Shown piece after piece: positions 21,788 through 32,366 of a DNA stretch of 60,698 bases. Position 1 is the stretch's first letter; every line of letters starts with the position of its first letter. The translations under genes and the position numbers were made by a program. The notes under the pieces were generated by a model, which saw only the letters and a program-made list of their open reading frames with translations, made no database searches and was not told the DNA's origin. The stretch spans positions 1 through 60,698 of the forward strand of contig JABYQR010000281.1 in assembly GCA_022592445.1 (NCBI GenBank). Direction: 5' to 3'. This stretch comes from Cytidiella melzeri (taxonomy: Eukaryota > Basidiomycota > Agaricomycetes > Polyporales > Irpicaceae).

Positions 21788-22600
21788 ATGCACATCCCTT
21801 CACTCATCCGAGTCTTGATCGTCGCCACGGAATGTATCGCATTCCACTACGGCCAGTCCTCACCAAATCCTCCTCCACCGGAGGCAGAGCAAGATCGGTA
21901 CAATGTCGACCATGACCAGCCTGATAGCATGCCACTCCGAGTAGGGACCATGGCTACGATTTGGAGGGTCAGCCCCATTCACTGATTGACTGATTCACGA
22001 GTGCTGACAGTCAGCGCCAAATATACACAGAAACTCCTGTACACATCCGCCGCACTCGAGATAATCGGCCTCCTCCCCGCCTTCTTCCCCCCCTCTCTCC
22101 CACTGCCCAGCCTCGTCCTTCTTACTCCTCGCACCTCCTCGTCAGAGATCTACATCTCCCCCGACTGTCTCATCGCTCTCGTTCTTTTCCTCCTCTCCAC
22201 CTTCCTACGACTACATTGTTTCGCTTGCCTCGGACGCACCTTCACATTCGAGCTCTGCCTTCGCGAGAAACACGAGCTCATCCAAAGTGGCCCGTACAGC
22301 GTCGTACGGCACCCAGCTTACACGGGTAACTTTGGCCTCATTTTCGGAAACGCAGTGATCAATTTCGGCAGAGGTGGATGGTGGTGGGCGTACCTCACGT
22401 CCCCGGGCTCGCTAGGTTCCGGAGGAGCACTAGCAGTAGCTGTCTTGGGCGTGCTTAACCTCCTGTTCTTGATTCCGCTTCCCTATATCCTTGTGAAGCG
22501 GTGCATTGCAGAGGACGCGGTGTTGAGAGGACATTTTTCGGAGGAATGGGACAGCTGGGAGGAGAGAGTACCGTACAGGCTTGTTCCCGGTGTTTGGTAG
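21788..22600 (+). CDS. Isoprenylcysteine carboxyl methyltransferase-like protein 2
   Basis: Exons 21788-21967 and 22031-22600 encode 249 aa. The acceptor was placed at ACACAG before 22031 because it restores the frame and aligns exactly with paralogues 1 and 3 (KLLYTSAALEII against SLFYSTALIELL). The protein begins with a hydrophobic helix followed by a Pro-rich loop (SSPNPPPPEAEQ). It has further helices around 61-80 and 105-130, the signature GPYSVVRHPAYTG and a C-terminus EEWDSWEERVPYRLVPGVW. It is closer to paralogue 3 than to 1: both share FGRGGWW and the N-terminal exon length of 60 codons. The likely role is prenyl-cysteine methylation in internal membranes, inferred from family only. 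Confidence 0.85.
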
Positions 22601-23468
22601 TGGGGCGGCCCGCCAAAGCGAGTGTGACGTCACGCGTCGGTAGCACGTGGCACGTTAACTGATGGTCCCTCAGCTTTCAACTTTCTACGCTTGTAATATA
22701 TCACCCCTGATGGTTTCAACCCGTTTGGATTTGTCTGATGATTCCAAGTACGATCATACTATAAGCCTTGCTAGTGTGCCGGTGCAGAGGTTCAACAGGC
22801 TGCCAATCTAGCGCAAGCTCGATGCTGGGCTCTGTCGGCAGCTTCAAGAGCCGCAGCGTCGATTGAATATCCCGTCACAAAGCAGTCTATGAAAAATACT
22901 GATTAGTGCCAAGCAGGAGCTAAGTAGGATGGTCATTCAAGATGAACCAATTATGGCTTCCAGCAGTAGCGAGAACTGCGCCTACTAGCGTGTCCGTCAC
23001 TCTCAATCGAGAGCACGCAAGAGCATGACCACAGAGTGAGAGGAGACTTACTCAGGTGAGCCGACGTTCCAACTTTCCCTGTCTATAGTTGCGGCGACAA
23101 CATTGTGGCGGCAACATTGACAGCGATTTTGAAACATCAGCCGCTGTCCGTAGTGTCTGCTATAGCTCCGTCTGTACCTGGGCAACGTTTGCAGCAATAA
23201 CAGACCCCCTGATCCTCGGTGGAAATACGCGGCAGTCCAATTTACCAGGAGGAAGGAAGGCCAGAAAGATCGGTTCCTAGCTGTAGTAGCGGTTCCTGTT
23301 CCCGACGGACAGAGGGAACCAAAGGCAAACGTCCATTAGACCATCACTAGAGCCGCGTAAACCATCAGAATGTTCTGACCTTGTCTGTACGCTGGATAGG
23401 AGAGCACGACGAGGTCTAGCAGTATTTAAACCGTCGAGTCTGGCAAGAGTAGATGCATACTCACCGCA
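22601..23468. other. Intergenic, no gene seen
   Basis: About 870 bp lie between two ICMT-like paralogues. I could not assemble a credible gene on either strand. A TATA-like tatttaaa occurs near 23422, about 45 bp before the next start. Confidence 0.4.
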
Positions 23469-24301
23469 ATGCACGCCCCGTCATTCTTCCGCATCCTCAT
23501 CCTCGTTGCTGAATGCATCTCATTCCGGTACGGTATGTCCCCGCCCAACCCGCCTCCATCTGAGGTGGAGCAGAACCGGTACAAGGTGGACCACAAGCAG
23601 CCTGATAGCTTGCCGCTCCAAGGATCCATCATGGCTATTATCTGGAGGGTCAGTCATTAGTTCACTTCAACTCTGACTTACCATTGATGTCGACGAAAAT
23701 CACCCAGGCCCTGGTGTACACTGCATCCGCAATCGAAATCCTCGGTCTGCTCCCCACCATCTCCCCGGCATTCTCCTCATACATCCCCGCCATCCTGCCC
23801 AAATTCCCTGCTGCAGAGATCTTCGTTTCGCCCGAATCGGTCATTGCTCTCTCCATCCTCGTGTTCTCTACCATCCTCCGCCTACACTGCTACGCCCGCC
23901 TCGCGCGTATTTTCACATACGAGCTTTGCCTTCGTGATGACCACAGACTCATCCAAGACGGCCCGTACGGCGTGGTGAGGCACCCATCGTACGCGGGACT
24001 ATACGGTCTAGTCATCGGGAACGCGGTGATCAACTTTGGCAGGGGTGGGTGGTGGTCGGCTTTCCTCGCGTCTGGCACACTACGCTTTGGAGGCGATATG
24101 GCGAATAACTTTGCAGGAGCGACGGTAGCAGTGGGGTGCGCGGTTGTTGGTGCACTCAACATCCTGTACTTGCTCCCGCTGCCGTACAGTCTTGCGAAGC
24201 GGTGCGAGGCGGAGGACAACGTGTTGAAGAGTCACTTTGGGGAGGAGTGGAAGCAGTGGACGACGAAAGTGCCCTACAGGCTTGTCCCTGGTGTTTGGTA
24301 G
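23469..24301 (+). CDS. Isoprenylcysteine carboxyl methyltransferase-like protein 3
   Basis: Exons 23469-23648 and 23708-24301 encode 257 aa. The N-terminal exon is the same length as in paralogue 2 and very similar (NPPPSEVEQNRYKVDHKQPD against NPPPPEAEQDRYNVDHDQPD). The signature is GPYGVVRHPSYAGLYG and the C-terminus EEWKQWTTKVPYRLVPGVW. About eight extra residues lie in the loop after the GGWW segment. It is the closest relative of paralogue 2 in this window, so the pair probably arose by tandem duplication. Function as for the family: an integral membrane SAM-dependent methyltransferase acting on prenylated cysteine; substrate unknown. Confidence 0.85.
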
Positions 24302-24708
24302 ATGCACGTGACGTCACGTGCTGACATATTTCGTTTGACTCAAAGATCCCAGATCCCAGTAAATTTCCCGAGTCTCCCTGCTACTTGCTCCTCTCTACTC
24401 TGTACAACATGCTTCGTCTTTTGTTCCTCTCCTGGATTGTACGAATAGGTTCTGGATTGTACAAATAGAAATCCATCTCGTTCTCTTCCTTATATCCTGC
24501 GATGATCCAGTGAGTGCAAACTCTAGCTGTGCTAGCACATCCGACGTCGGAGGACGGGGAATGCAGAGCATTAACTCTACAGCGAGCGCGGTCATCTGAC
24601 GCAGAGACTGCGCCTCCACCACCCAGCCCCAGCGTACATAGAACGGACGGCACGGCCTCATAGACTGTTGATGGACGCTGCCGTGCGCGTGTTTGCCACG
24701 GTGGTGTT
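24302..24708. other. Intergenic, no gene seen
   Basis: This stretch holds the 3' region of ICMT-like 3 and the upstream region of the small secreted protein. No open frame shows motifs or splicing. Confidence 0.4.
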
Positions 24709-24716
24709 TATATAAA
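24709..24716 (+). promoter_or_regulatory. TATA box of the small secreted protein gene
   Basis: TATATAAA lies 45 bp upstream of the ATG at 24762, with a short CA/CT-rich leader between. A strong TATA and short leader often mark highly or conditionally expressed fungal genes. Confidence 0.5.
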
Positions 24717-24761
24717 CATGACGAGGACGGTCATCGTCCCCCGAACCACCTCCTACCCACC

Positions 24762-25337
24762 ATGAAGTTTCCTCTCGTCGTTCTCGCCCTCGCTGCCGCC
24801 GCCACCGCCCAGAATATCGCCCTTGGCTATCCGTTCGCGGGTACCAGTGTCTCCCGAGGCCAGAACTTGACAGTCGAGGTTGACAAGCCCGTACGTCTAC
24901 CTCTGCTTTTCGTGTCTGTCATGCTCCATCTCACCATTGCTGCAGAACAGCCTCTCAGGGTCGACAGACGTCTCTATCGTCATCGCTCTCAGATCTTGCT
25001 CTTCTCTCCCCGACGGATCATGCGACACGGTTGTCAACAGTCCAGTCCCAGAAATCCTCGGCACGCTCCTCTACGTCGGCCCTTTCTCTCCCAAGTATTC
25101 GACCACGGGAGAGTATTGGAAGCCGCCATATGAGAACTTTACGGCTTATATCCCGCCGACGTTCCCGCAGGGACAGGCGTCGTTGACTGTCACACACTTT
25201 GTTCTAATTGGCGTAGGTTTTTTCCCCTGTCCCCTTCTGTATAAGTCTAGCTACTGAACTGCGGCTCGCCGACGGCGGATTAGGCTGGACCGTATCCTAT
25301 ACTTGACGTTGTCAATACCACTCTCGCCATCGTTTGA
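24762..25337 (+). CDS. Small secreted protein of unknown function (149 aa)
   Basis: Exons 24762-24890, 24946-25212 and 25284-25337. The product begins with a signal peptide (MKFPLVVLALAAAATAQ, probable cleavage after ATAQ). The mature part of about 130 aa contains YPFAGTSVSRGQNLTVEVD, two cysteines seven residues apart, LGTLLYVGPFSP and a conserved-looking end ALxVxHFxLIGAGPYPILD. The last exon was placed by the phase-0 junction GGC|GCT, giving IGAGPYPILDVVNTTLAIV. It has a beta-sandwich-like alternation of hydrophobic residues and two N-glycosylation sites. I recognise the pattern as a small secreted family recurrent in Agaricomycetes, with no known role. It is not Cys-rich, so it is unlike hydrophobins. 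Confidence 0.8.
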
Positions 25338-25887
25338 TGACACCTAGTTGCTCCCTGATTAACTCGGACAATTGATTGGACTGTCACGGACTCTCGAGAA
25401 CTCTAAATTGGACTACTAGTCATCTTGTGTTGTTGTAACATTAATGTACATGTATCGCTTCCACAATGACGCTCTTTATGACTTTCCCGCTGCCTTGTAA
25501 CTTTGTTATACTAAATCCTACTTTTCGAGCCACGGTACAATGTGAATCGATATCCACGACTGTTTAGTCAGCACAGCATGGACAGATGCTTGAAATATGA
25601 GGAAATGCGCATGTACAGGCCCGGAATCGATCCCCGTCGGTGTATAAAAAAACACGAATGCAATCGACCTTGACCGTTCAGTTACATTGAATTGAAAAGC
25701 GTCTCATCAAATGATTCCAATATCTGATGGGACGCGTCATTGCTGCAGCGCGTCAACAGTGCATTCATGCATATTCATTCTTTGCTTTTGTACCTTCACC
25801 GTCTGCGACTGACACTGAGCTTGCAATTCTCGTTCTTTATCTCAGCAGTTCCACACCACTCGTCGAAGAAAACGTCCTATAGGTGAA
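25338..25887. other. Intergenic, no gene seen
   Basis: About 550 bp. The left part is the probable 3' region of the secreted protein. A TATA-like tataaaaaaa occurs near 25644, and the last 100 bp are the CT-rich leader of the next gene. Confidence 0.4.
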
Positions 25888-27379
25888 ATGTCTCGCCTCC
25901 CATCTAACACTGCACCTCGTATCGGCAGAATCGGAGGTGCCGGGTGGGGATCTTCTGGAGGGTCTTCAGGCAACACAGGGTATGCTTTCCTCTTTCTTCC
26001 AAGTGATATATTTCCATAATGAGTCATACAATACCAGGAGTGGGAGGCGTATCGCGACATTGGGCGACATAGGATCGAGTGATCCCCATGCCGGACACGG
26101 TCATGGACCCGTTGGAGGCTTTGGAGGGGGCGACGACGATGACGATAGCTCGGAGGACAGCCCACAAGAGTTCTTTGCTGGAGGTGGGGAGAGGAGGTGC
26201 GTTCGCTGTTTTTCTTCTGTGAGCCCTGGATTGCGATCATGGTTGAAATTTCAGTGGGGTTTCGATCCAAGGGCCTCCTGGTCCTGGTCGCGGTGGTGGT
26301 GGAGGCAACATTCCAGGTGGGGATCTCGTCAGGAACTTGCTTCAAAGGGCTGCTGCGTGAGTTTGTTACTGCATTACTTGGCTGGCATCTCAAGTTGCTG
26401 ATAAATATGCAGCGCAGGTCCCCCTCCTGCCCCTCCTTCGGCAGCTGCGGGGTCAAGAGCGTTTGCTGGAGGCGCACATAGACTTGGAGGTGAAGACGTT
26501 GAGACAGAATTCATTCCGGATCCCGATGCTGCCGAGCAAGGTATGTGACATACAATGTGATTATTGCTTGAATCCCGTTTTTGAGATAACGACGTTTTAT
26601 AGACCTCGACGAACTTCCTACAGCTATTCGACGACTCACACTGTGGCGCGACGGGTTCAGCATCGAAGATGGCGAGTTGATGCGCTACGACAACCCGCAG
26701 CATGCACAGATACTCGAAGAGATCAACACAGGGTAATCTACCCATTCAACCGTTTCACACCTATCTCCTGACCAAATTGGCTGCAGACGTGCACCTCCGT
26801 CAGTGCTCAACGTCCAGCACGGCCAACCTGTCGAACTCCGTGTCGCGAAACGTACGCATGAAGACTATGTTCCCACACCTGCTACTGCTTCGGCTAGGAC
26901 ATTTACTGGCACAGGAAATAGACTCGGATCGCCGGTGCCAACCCAAATCACATCTGCGACATCCGCCATGCCGGGTTCGTTCCCATCATCTTCTTTATCG
27001 GCGTCTGTGTCTGTACAAGCACCATCGACAAGCACGAGCGGTGGGGTGAACCGGGAACACGTATCGACCGTGTTCGAGGTGGATAGATCAAAGCCGACTA
27101 CCAGCGTTCAGCTGAGGATGGCAGATGGTAGTCGGCTGGTGTGGAGAGCGAACTTGGATCACACTGTGGGTGATCTGAGGAGATTCATCAACGCGTGGGT
27201 TGTGTTCATTGTGTTGGGCGAATAATTGCTGAGTTTGTCATCGTAGATCGAGCCCAGAGAATGCGGCGAGGCCATATACGCTGCAGATGACGTTCCCCAC
27301 GAAGGTGTTGGATGAGGACGAGAAGACTGTGCAGGAGGCGGGGATTGGAGGTGCAGTTGTGTTGCAGAGGTGGATCTGA
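25888..27379 (+). CDS. SHP1: p47/Shp1-like Cdc48 adaptor (SEP + UBX), no UBA domain
   Basis: Seven exons (25888-25979, 26038-26196, 26255-26356, 26413-26540, 26603-26732, 26787-27194, 27247-27379) encode 383 aa. p47/Shp1 recruits the AAA-ATPase Cdc48/p97 for membrane fusion and protein phosphatase 1 regulation. Visible order: Gly-rich start, an acidic run DDDDDSSED, then [17 protein letters not shown] domain (about 165-240) contains [21 protein letters not shown] and [14 protein letters not shown] Ser/Thr-rich linker and a UBX domain (about 305-383) follow. The usual N-terminal UBA domain is absent: the protein starts directly with an Arg/Gly-rich segment. It may be a shortened paralogue or have an alternative upstream exon. 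SEP and UBX assignments are confident. Confidence 0.87.
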
Positions 27380-27652
27380 GACACGTTGAGACATCGTTCA
27401 GGAACAAGTGGGCTCTGTATGTGTTCTGCTGTACAGGAACCAAGTTCACACACAACACATTCCTCTGCATACTTGTAGCTTCAGAGCGGTGTATTTTTCT
27501 CCAAGTTTTACTCCCATCTGTTTGTTATTGTCTTGTTCCGTCTGTGGTCACAGCGTGACTATTGTAGTGACGACCGCGTTTCGTGACATTTACGCGTAAA
27601 AGCTTCGACGTTTCAAAATTCAGGGCGAAACTCCTTTTCTTCATCGTCCACC

Positions 27653-30600
27653 ATGTCCCTCACCAGCAGCCACACTATCAGCATTCCAGAGTCTGGCGAC
27701 GAGCTCGACTGTCTTACACCGAGCTCGGTAACAGTCATGTCTTCTGGGGCCACGACTCCAACGTTGTACGATTCAGAGCAGACCACCACTCCGACTTCAG
27801 CTACGCGGACTTTGCGAAAGCGGCGACTCACCAAAGCAGAGTCTCTCACGAAATTCAAGATAGTATCGCAGTCAAAGCGAAAACGCACGCTGTTTGATTT
27901 TGAAGGGTTTGACGCGAAACCGCAGTTGGAGGAGGAGGTGGCTGCGAAGAAGGCAAAGACTCGGGAGGACAAGAAGGCGGTGAGTTTCTTGCGATGTTTT
28001 TTTGAACCTGTCGTCGGTGCAGTACGATACTTACATGGTTGTTGTTGTAGCATACTATAGTGATCAACCACAAGAAGGTGGCCATCGACGCTGCGCGCAG
28101 ACGGTGGCTTCATCGTCATCGCGACCTCTTTACCCCTCTCCTCCCTCCTCTGAACAGCTTCTTCGAAGGGTTGGAAAAGGAGATAATTGCGTCGGTCGAC
28201 CGTGGGTCGTACAAACCGCTTCGCGAAATCCTCGAACAACCTAAGCTCATACAAAATGGAACGCTCAAGGATTACCAACTTCGTGGCCTGTCTTTCCTTG
28301 CGCACATGTACGACAACGGTATGAACTGCATCTTGGGCGACGAGATGGGTCTGGGAAAGACGCTGCAGACGTTGTCGCTGTTTGCGTATGTGCACGAGAC
28401 GTCGAAAGGTTCTGTGGACCCACACCTCATCATCTGCCCGCTCTCCGTCGTGGACACCTGGATCCGCGAAATAACCCACTGGCTGCCATCCTTCCGCTCA
28501 TTCCGGTTCCACGCACACGAATCCGAACGCGCGCGGCTGAAACAGTCTGTGAGGAACGGTGAAGCCGAGTTTGACATCTGCGTCACCACGTACGAAGGGT
28601 TCAGCGCCGAGGACAGCTGGCTCAAGAGTAGACGGTGGACGTACGTCGTTCTTGACGAAGGACACAAGGTCAAGAACTCGGAAACGCAGATTGCACATAA
28701 AGTACAGGGTATCGGGTCCTTGTACAGGCTGATCCTGACGGGTACTCCTGTCCAAAACAACCTTGTCGAGCTGTGGGGCCTCCTTCACTGGCTTTATCCT
28801 GCCGTCTTTGGCACCGCGACGGAGAAGCTTTTCCATGACGCGTTTAACCTGTCGCAAGGCACGTACGCGCTGCCCTTTCTGTCCGCCACAGAGAAGCTGC
28901 TATCGAAGATTATGCTGCGTCGGACAAAGGAGGTGGTGGAGGGACAACTTTCTATCCCCCCGAGGGAGGAGCTGACGGTGTTTATACCGATGACGGACGC
29001 GCAGAGGTTTTGGACGTATAGGCTTTTGACGAGGCTGGATACTCTTGATCTGGAGGAGGTCTTTGCGAGCGACGGAGAGACGTTGAGTGGAGGAAGATTG
29101 GAGGTTCAGCGGCATATTGAAGCTCACAATCGCGAGCACAAGGTCGAGGGGGGAGCATCCAACCGTGAGTTTGTTTTTTCGCCTTTTTTAATACTAAAAC
29201 GATACTGAACTGTATTGACAGAATGGAAACGGTTGATGAATTTGCTCATTCAGCTGCGTCAAGTTTGCGATCAGTGCGTACGACCAGTCTGTGCCTCGCT
29301 GCGAGTTTGGATGTTGATTTTCGTTCGTAGCCCCTATTTACTGCCTGATGTCCAACCAGACCCATACGTCAACGGAGAGCATGTCGTTGCGTCTTCAGCG
29401 AAACTCGTGCTCGTTGACAAGCTGCTCAAAGACATATTACCTAAAGGCGACCGTGTCCTCATCTTTTCGGTACGTGTTCGTTGGCTATGTCGCAGTGTAC
29501 ATGTTCACTAACGGGTAGAGTAGCAATTCACTGGGTGCGATGATATATAGCAGGTTGGACTTTGCGACGGCTTACTGACACTTCGTGGTAGGATGCTTGA
29601 CCTTTTGGAAGATTTCATGGCGCTACGCTCGATTCCGTATGTGCGCCTGGATGGCTCTACGCCTCGGCCGCGGCGTACACTCAACATTAAACTGGTCAGT
29701 TTCCGAAAAAACGTCCATGCAGCACGACATGCTGACTGGAGTATGTTATCTAGTTCCAACAGGAAAAGTCACGTAAGTCGCGTACGTGCCGTGAGATGAC
29801 TGCAACTCTTGTTGAACATGTCCTTGGCAGCGTATCAGGTGTTCCTCATCTCCACCAAAGCCGGTGGTCTCGGTATGTCGTGAGTTTTTGCCTCGTAGAG
29901 ACAGACGAATGAAGGGATTACACAGGCATCAACTTGACGAAGGCTTCACATGTCATCATGTTTGATTCCGATTGGAATCCACAGGTACGTGCTTAGCAAT
30001 GATTTTGGACTCTATGGGCCCTGACACCATAAGTGTAGAACGATTTGCAAGCCATTGCTCGTGCCCATCGCATTGGTCAGACGCAAGTGGTAAAGGTAAG
30101 GGGATAGGTTGACAGCTGCTATAGAACGCCCCTCTCATTCGCATATCTCGCAGGTATACCGACTCATCTGCCAAGGCAGTGTCGAAGACCAAATGCTAGA
30201 TCGTATCCGGCGAAAACTCTTTTTATCCATGAAAGTGATGAACTCTCACACGTCGGTATCATCGTCTGACGACGAACAGAACGTCACGCTGCAGAGGAAC
30301 GAGCTGATGTCTATTCTGAGAAAGGGGAGCAGCGCGATTTCGGGGGTAGAGAACGGGGGGTTGACGCTGGGCGAGTTCCTAGCGGCGCCGATCGAGAGTG
30401 TTTTGCGGGCTTCGAGGAGTCACGACGACGTGCGTGCGACGAGGATGAAGAAGGAGGTTGGAGAGGAGATCAAGGGAGAGGAGGAGGAAAAGTTGCTTGT
30501 GAGTGCGGAAGAGGAGGAACAGAGGTTGTTGCAGGGTGTTGCGCAGGTGCACAGCCGGCTTTTTGAAGGGAGGGTTGTGAATAAGAGGAGTAACAAGGAG

Positions 30601-31434
30601 ACGGCGGAGGAGTGGAGAGAGGTGCAGAAGCGGGCGAGGAAGAATCGGATTGTGGTGGTGGATGGGTATGAAGTGCTTGCAGAGCATCTAGGTCCAGAAG
30701 TGGTGAGTGTTGGGGAGTTTTCATTACCGTGTTCTGCCGCTGACTGACTGGCTGGCTGGTGCAGTCGCCGTGCAAGGCTGTGAAGAAGGTGAAGAGAACG
30801 TTCGAGTCGGAGGACTGGTGCATGTATTGTCGGGATGGCGGAGAGCTGGTTGTTTGCACACGTTGTCCGAGGGGTCAGTTTTCTTCCCAGGTTTTTCTTC
30901 CCAGGTTTGATTTGTTTTTGCTGACATGTTAGCTATTAGTGGTTCACGCGTCATGTCACGGTATACCGGCAGCAGCAGTGAAGCATATGAACTTCTTTGC
31001 ATGCCCTCACCACCGTTGCGGGGACTGCGGACGGAGCACCGGGGATGCCGGAGGGATGCTGTTTAGGTTCGTTTGTGCTTCTTGCCGGTCCGTATATCTA
31101 AGCTGAGGTTCGTTGTAGATGCCGAACCTGTCCGCAAGCTTATTGCGAAGACTGTCTGCCGCCTGGAGAGATCCACGCTATAGGTGACACTCTTCCGGAA
31201 ATGTAAGTTTTGTGTTTTTGTGTTGTTGCGTTGTCCATCCAGGTGATTGACCGCCGCCCGATAATTATGATTATTAGGCTTGTGCTCGGGTACGGTGCGA
31301 GTGACGGGGCGTACTACATTCAGTGCAACTCGTGCCAGGACCGGTTCAAGGATGAACCGATGTACAGGAAGCAGTGGGAAGAAGAGTTCCGTGAGGCGGA
31401 TGACAAGCTGGCTGCCTTGTCAGGATCCCAGTGA
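27653..31434 (+). CDS. SNF2-family chromatin remodelling ATPase with C-terminal PHD-type zinc fingers
   Basis: Fifteen exons give 982 aa: 27653-27979, 28051-29164, 29222-29273, 29331-29469, 29524-29534, 29592-29694, 29754-29772, 29831-29872, 29926-29984, 30039-30095, 30154-30702, 30765-30873, 30940-31066, 31119-31202, 31278-31434. Exons 5 and 7 are 11 and 19 nt. The N-terminus is basic and Ser/Thr-rich. The ATPase lobe shows DEMGLGKT (about 206-213), DEGH (about 311) and LTGTPVQNN. The second lobe shows VLIFSQFTGMLDLLEDF, TKAGGLGINL and ARAHRIGQ. An acidic/basic helical linker precedes a Cys/His array (about 835-930) starting WCMYCRDGGELVVC, a PHD finger with a second zinc-binding module. The ATPase resembles the ISWI/SMARCA5 and Lsh groups. 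DNA-dependent nucleosome remodelling with histone-tail reading is inferred; no orthologue is named. Confidence 0.85.
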
Positions 31435-31544
31435 ATGATGATGATGCAAAAAAAAGCTATTTTTATACTTTTTTGCTCTTCGAACGTTTTTGATTTATAT
31501 CCTCAGTTTACCACGTAAATTATTGTTGTTTTTATGCAAATAAC

Positions 31545-32366
31545 TTAGTACAAGCCTGGGACAAACCAATGTGGGACGCGGGCGGCGTACGACTCCCATT
31601 CTTTCCCAAACGTCTTGTGAAGTTGGTCGTCTTCTGCCTTGCACCGCGTGAACCCAACGACGAACCACCAACACCACCAAGTGACACCTCCCACAGCACG
31701 CAAAGCGACACCAAACTTGCCTGTTCCGCCTAACAAACCGGACTCTGCGAGCCAGCTGCCTGGTGTGAGGTTGATGAGGGCTATGCCGAGGTAGAGGAGT
31801 AAGGAACCTGTGTAGGATGGGTGACGGACGTAGGCGTATGGACCGGAAGTGACGAGGGTGTGTTTGGGGAGGATTGTGAGGTCGAATGTGAACATGGAAC
31901 CGAGGGTGCGGAAGCAGGTTAGGCGGAGGAGGGAGCCTGTTACGGCGAGGGAGGTGCCTAGGAAGGTTGTTTGGGTTGGGTAGATTGTGGAGGCTAGGCG
32001 GGTGAGGGTGGAGAGGATGGGGTTCAAGTTGGAGGGTGTGCCAAGCGTTGTTGTTGTTGGTGTTGAGAGGGAGGAGGAGAGGGGAGGGGAGGCTGCGATG
32101 GCGAGTTCGACGATGGCGCAGAGCCAGATGATGGGAGCTTGGGTCTACAGGTGGAGGACTCTTTATTTCTTTTTTCTGACCTTCTTGCCTCTGTTTTTTT
32201 TTTTTTTTGGCTGGGAGCTCACCTTCATGACAGCGGGTGCGATACGGATGTACCAAGGATGGCTGGCGTCGAACCGTGCGTTCTGGGGTGTTTTGTTGGG
32301 GGGTGTGGCTGCGAGTTGGTAGGCGATGCCTTGTACGGCGACGAGCATCGCTCGAGAGTAGGGCAT
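31545..32366 (-). CDS. Isoprenylcysteine carboxyl methyltransferase-like protein 4 (divergent copy)
   Basis: Exons 32366-32223 and 32144-31545 on the minus strand encode 247 aa. The intron sits at the position used by the other three copies, after the first helix and loop. It shows GPYAYVRHPSYTG, a long Trp-rich helix near the C-terminus and EEWESYAARVPHWFVPGLY. Sequence in the loops differs strongly from copies 1-3, and it lies about 7 kb away on the other strand, so it is the most divergent member. Its 3' end converges on the SNF2 gene with 110 bp between stops. An ER membrane prenyl-cysteine methyltransferase role is inferred from the family. Confidence 0.8.

Noticed and set aside
18900..24301. 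A mating-type/pheromone locus suggested by clustered prenyl-cysteine methyltransferases
   Set aside because: No STE3-type receptor, homeodomain gene or short CaaX-ending pheromone precursor was found in the window.
25618..25650. Possible tRNA T-arm (reverse complement of ggaatcgatcccc)
   Set aside because: The candidate stem does not pair over five bases, and no acceptor or anticodon arm could be folded around it.
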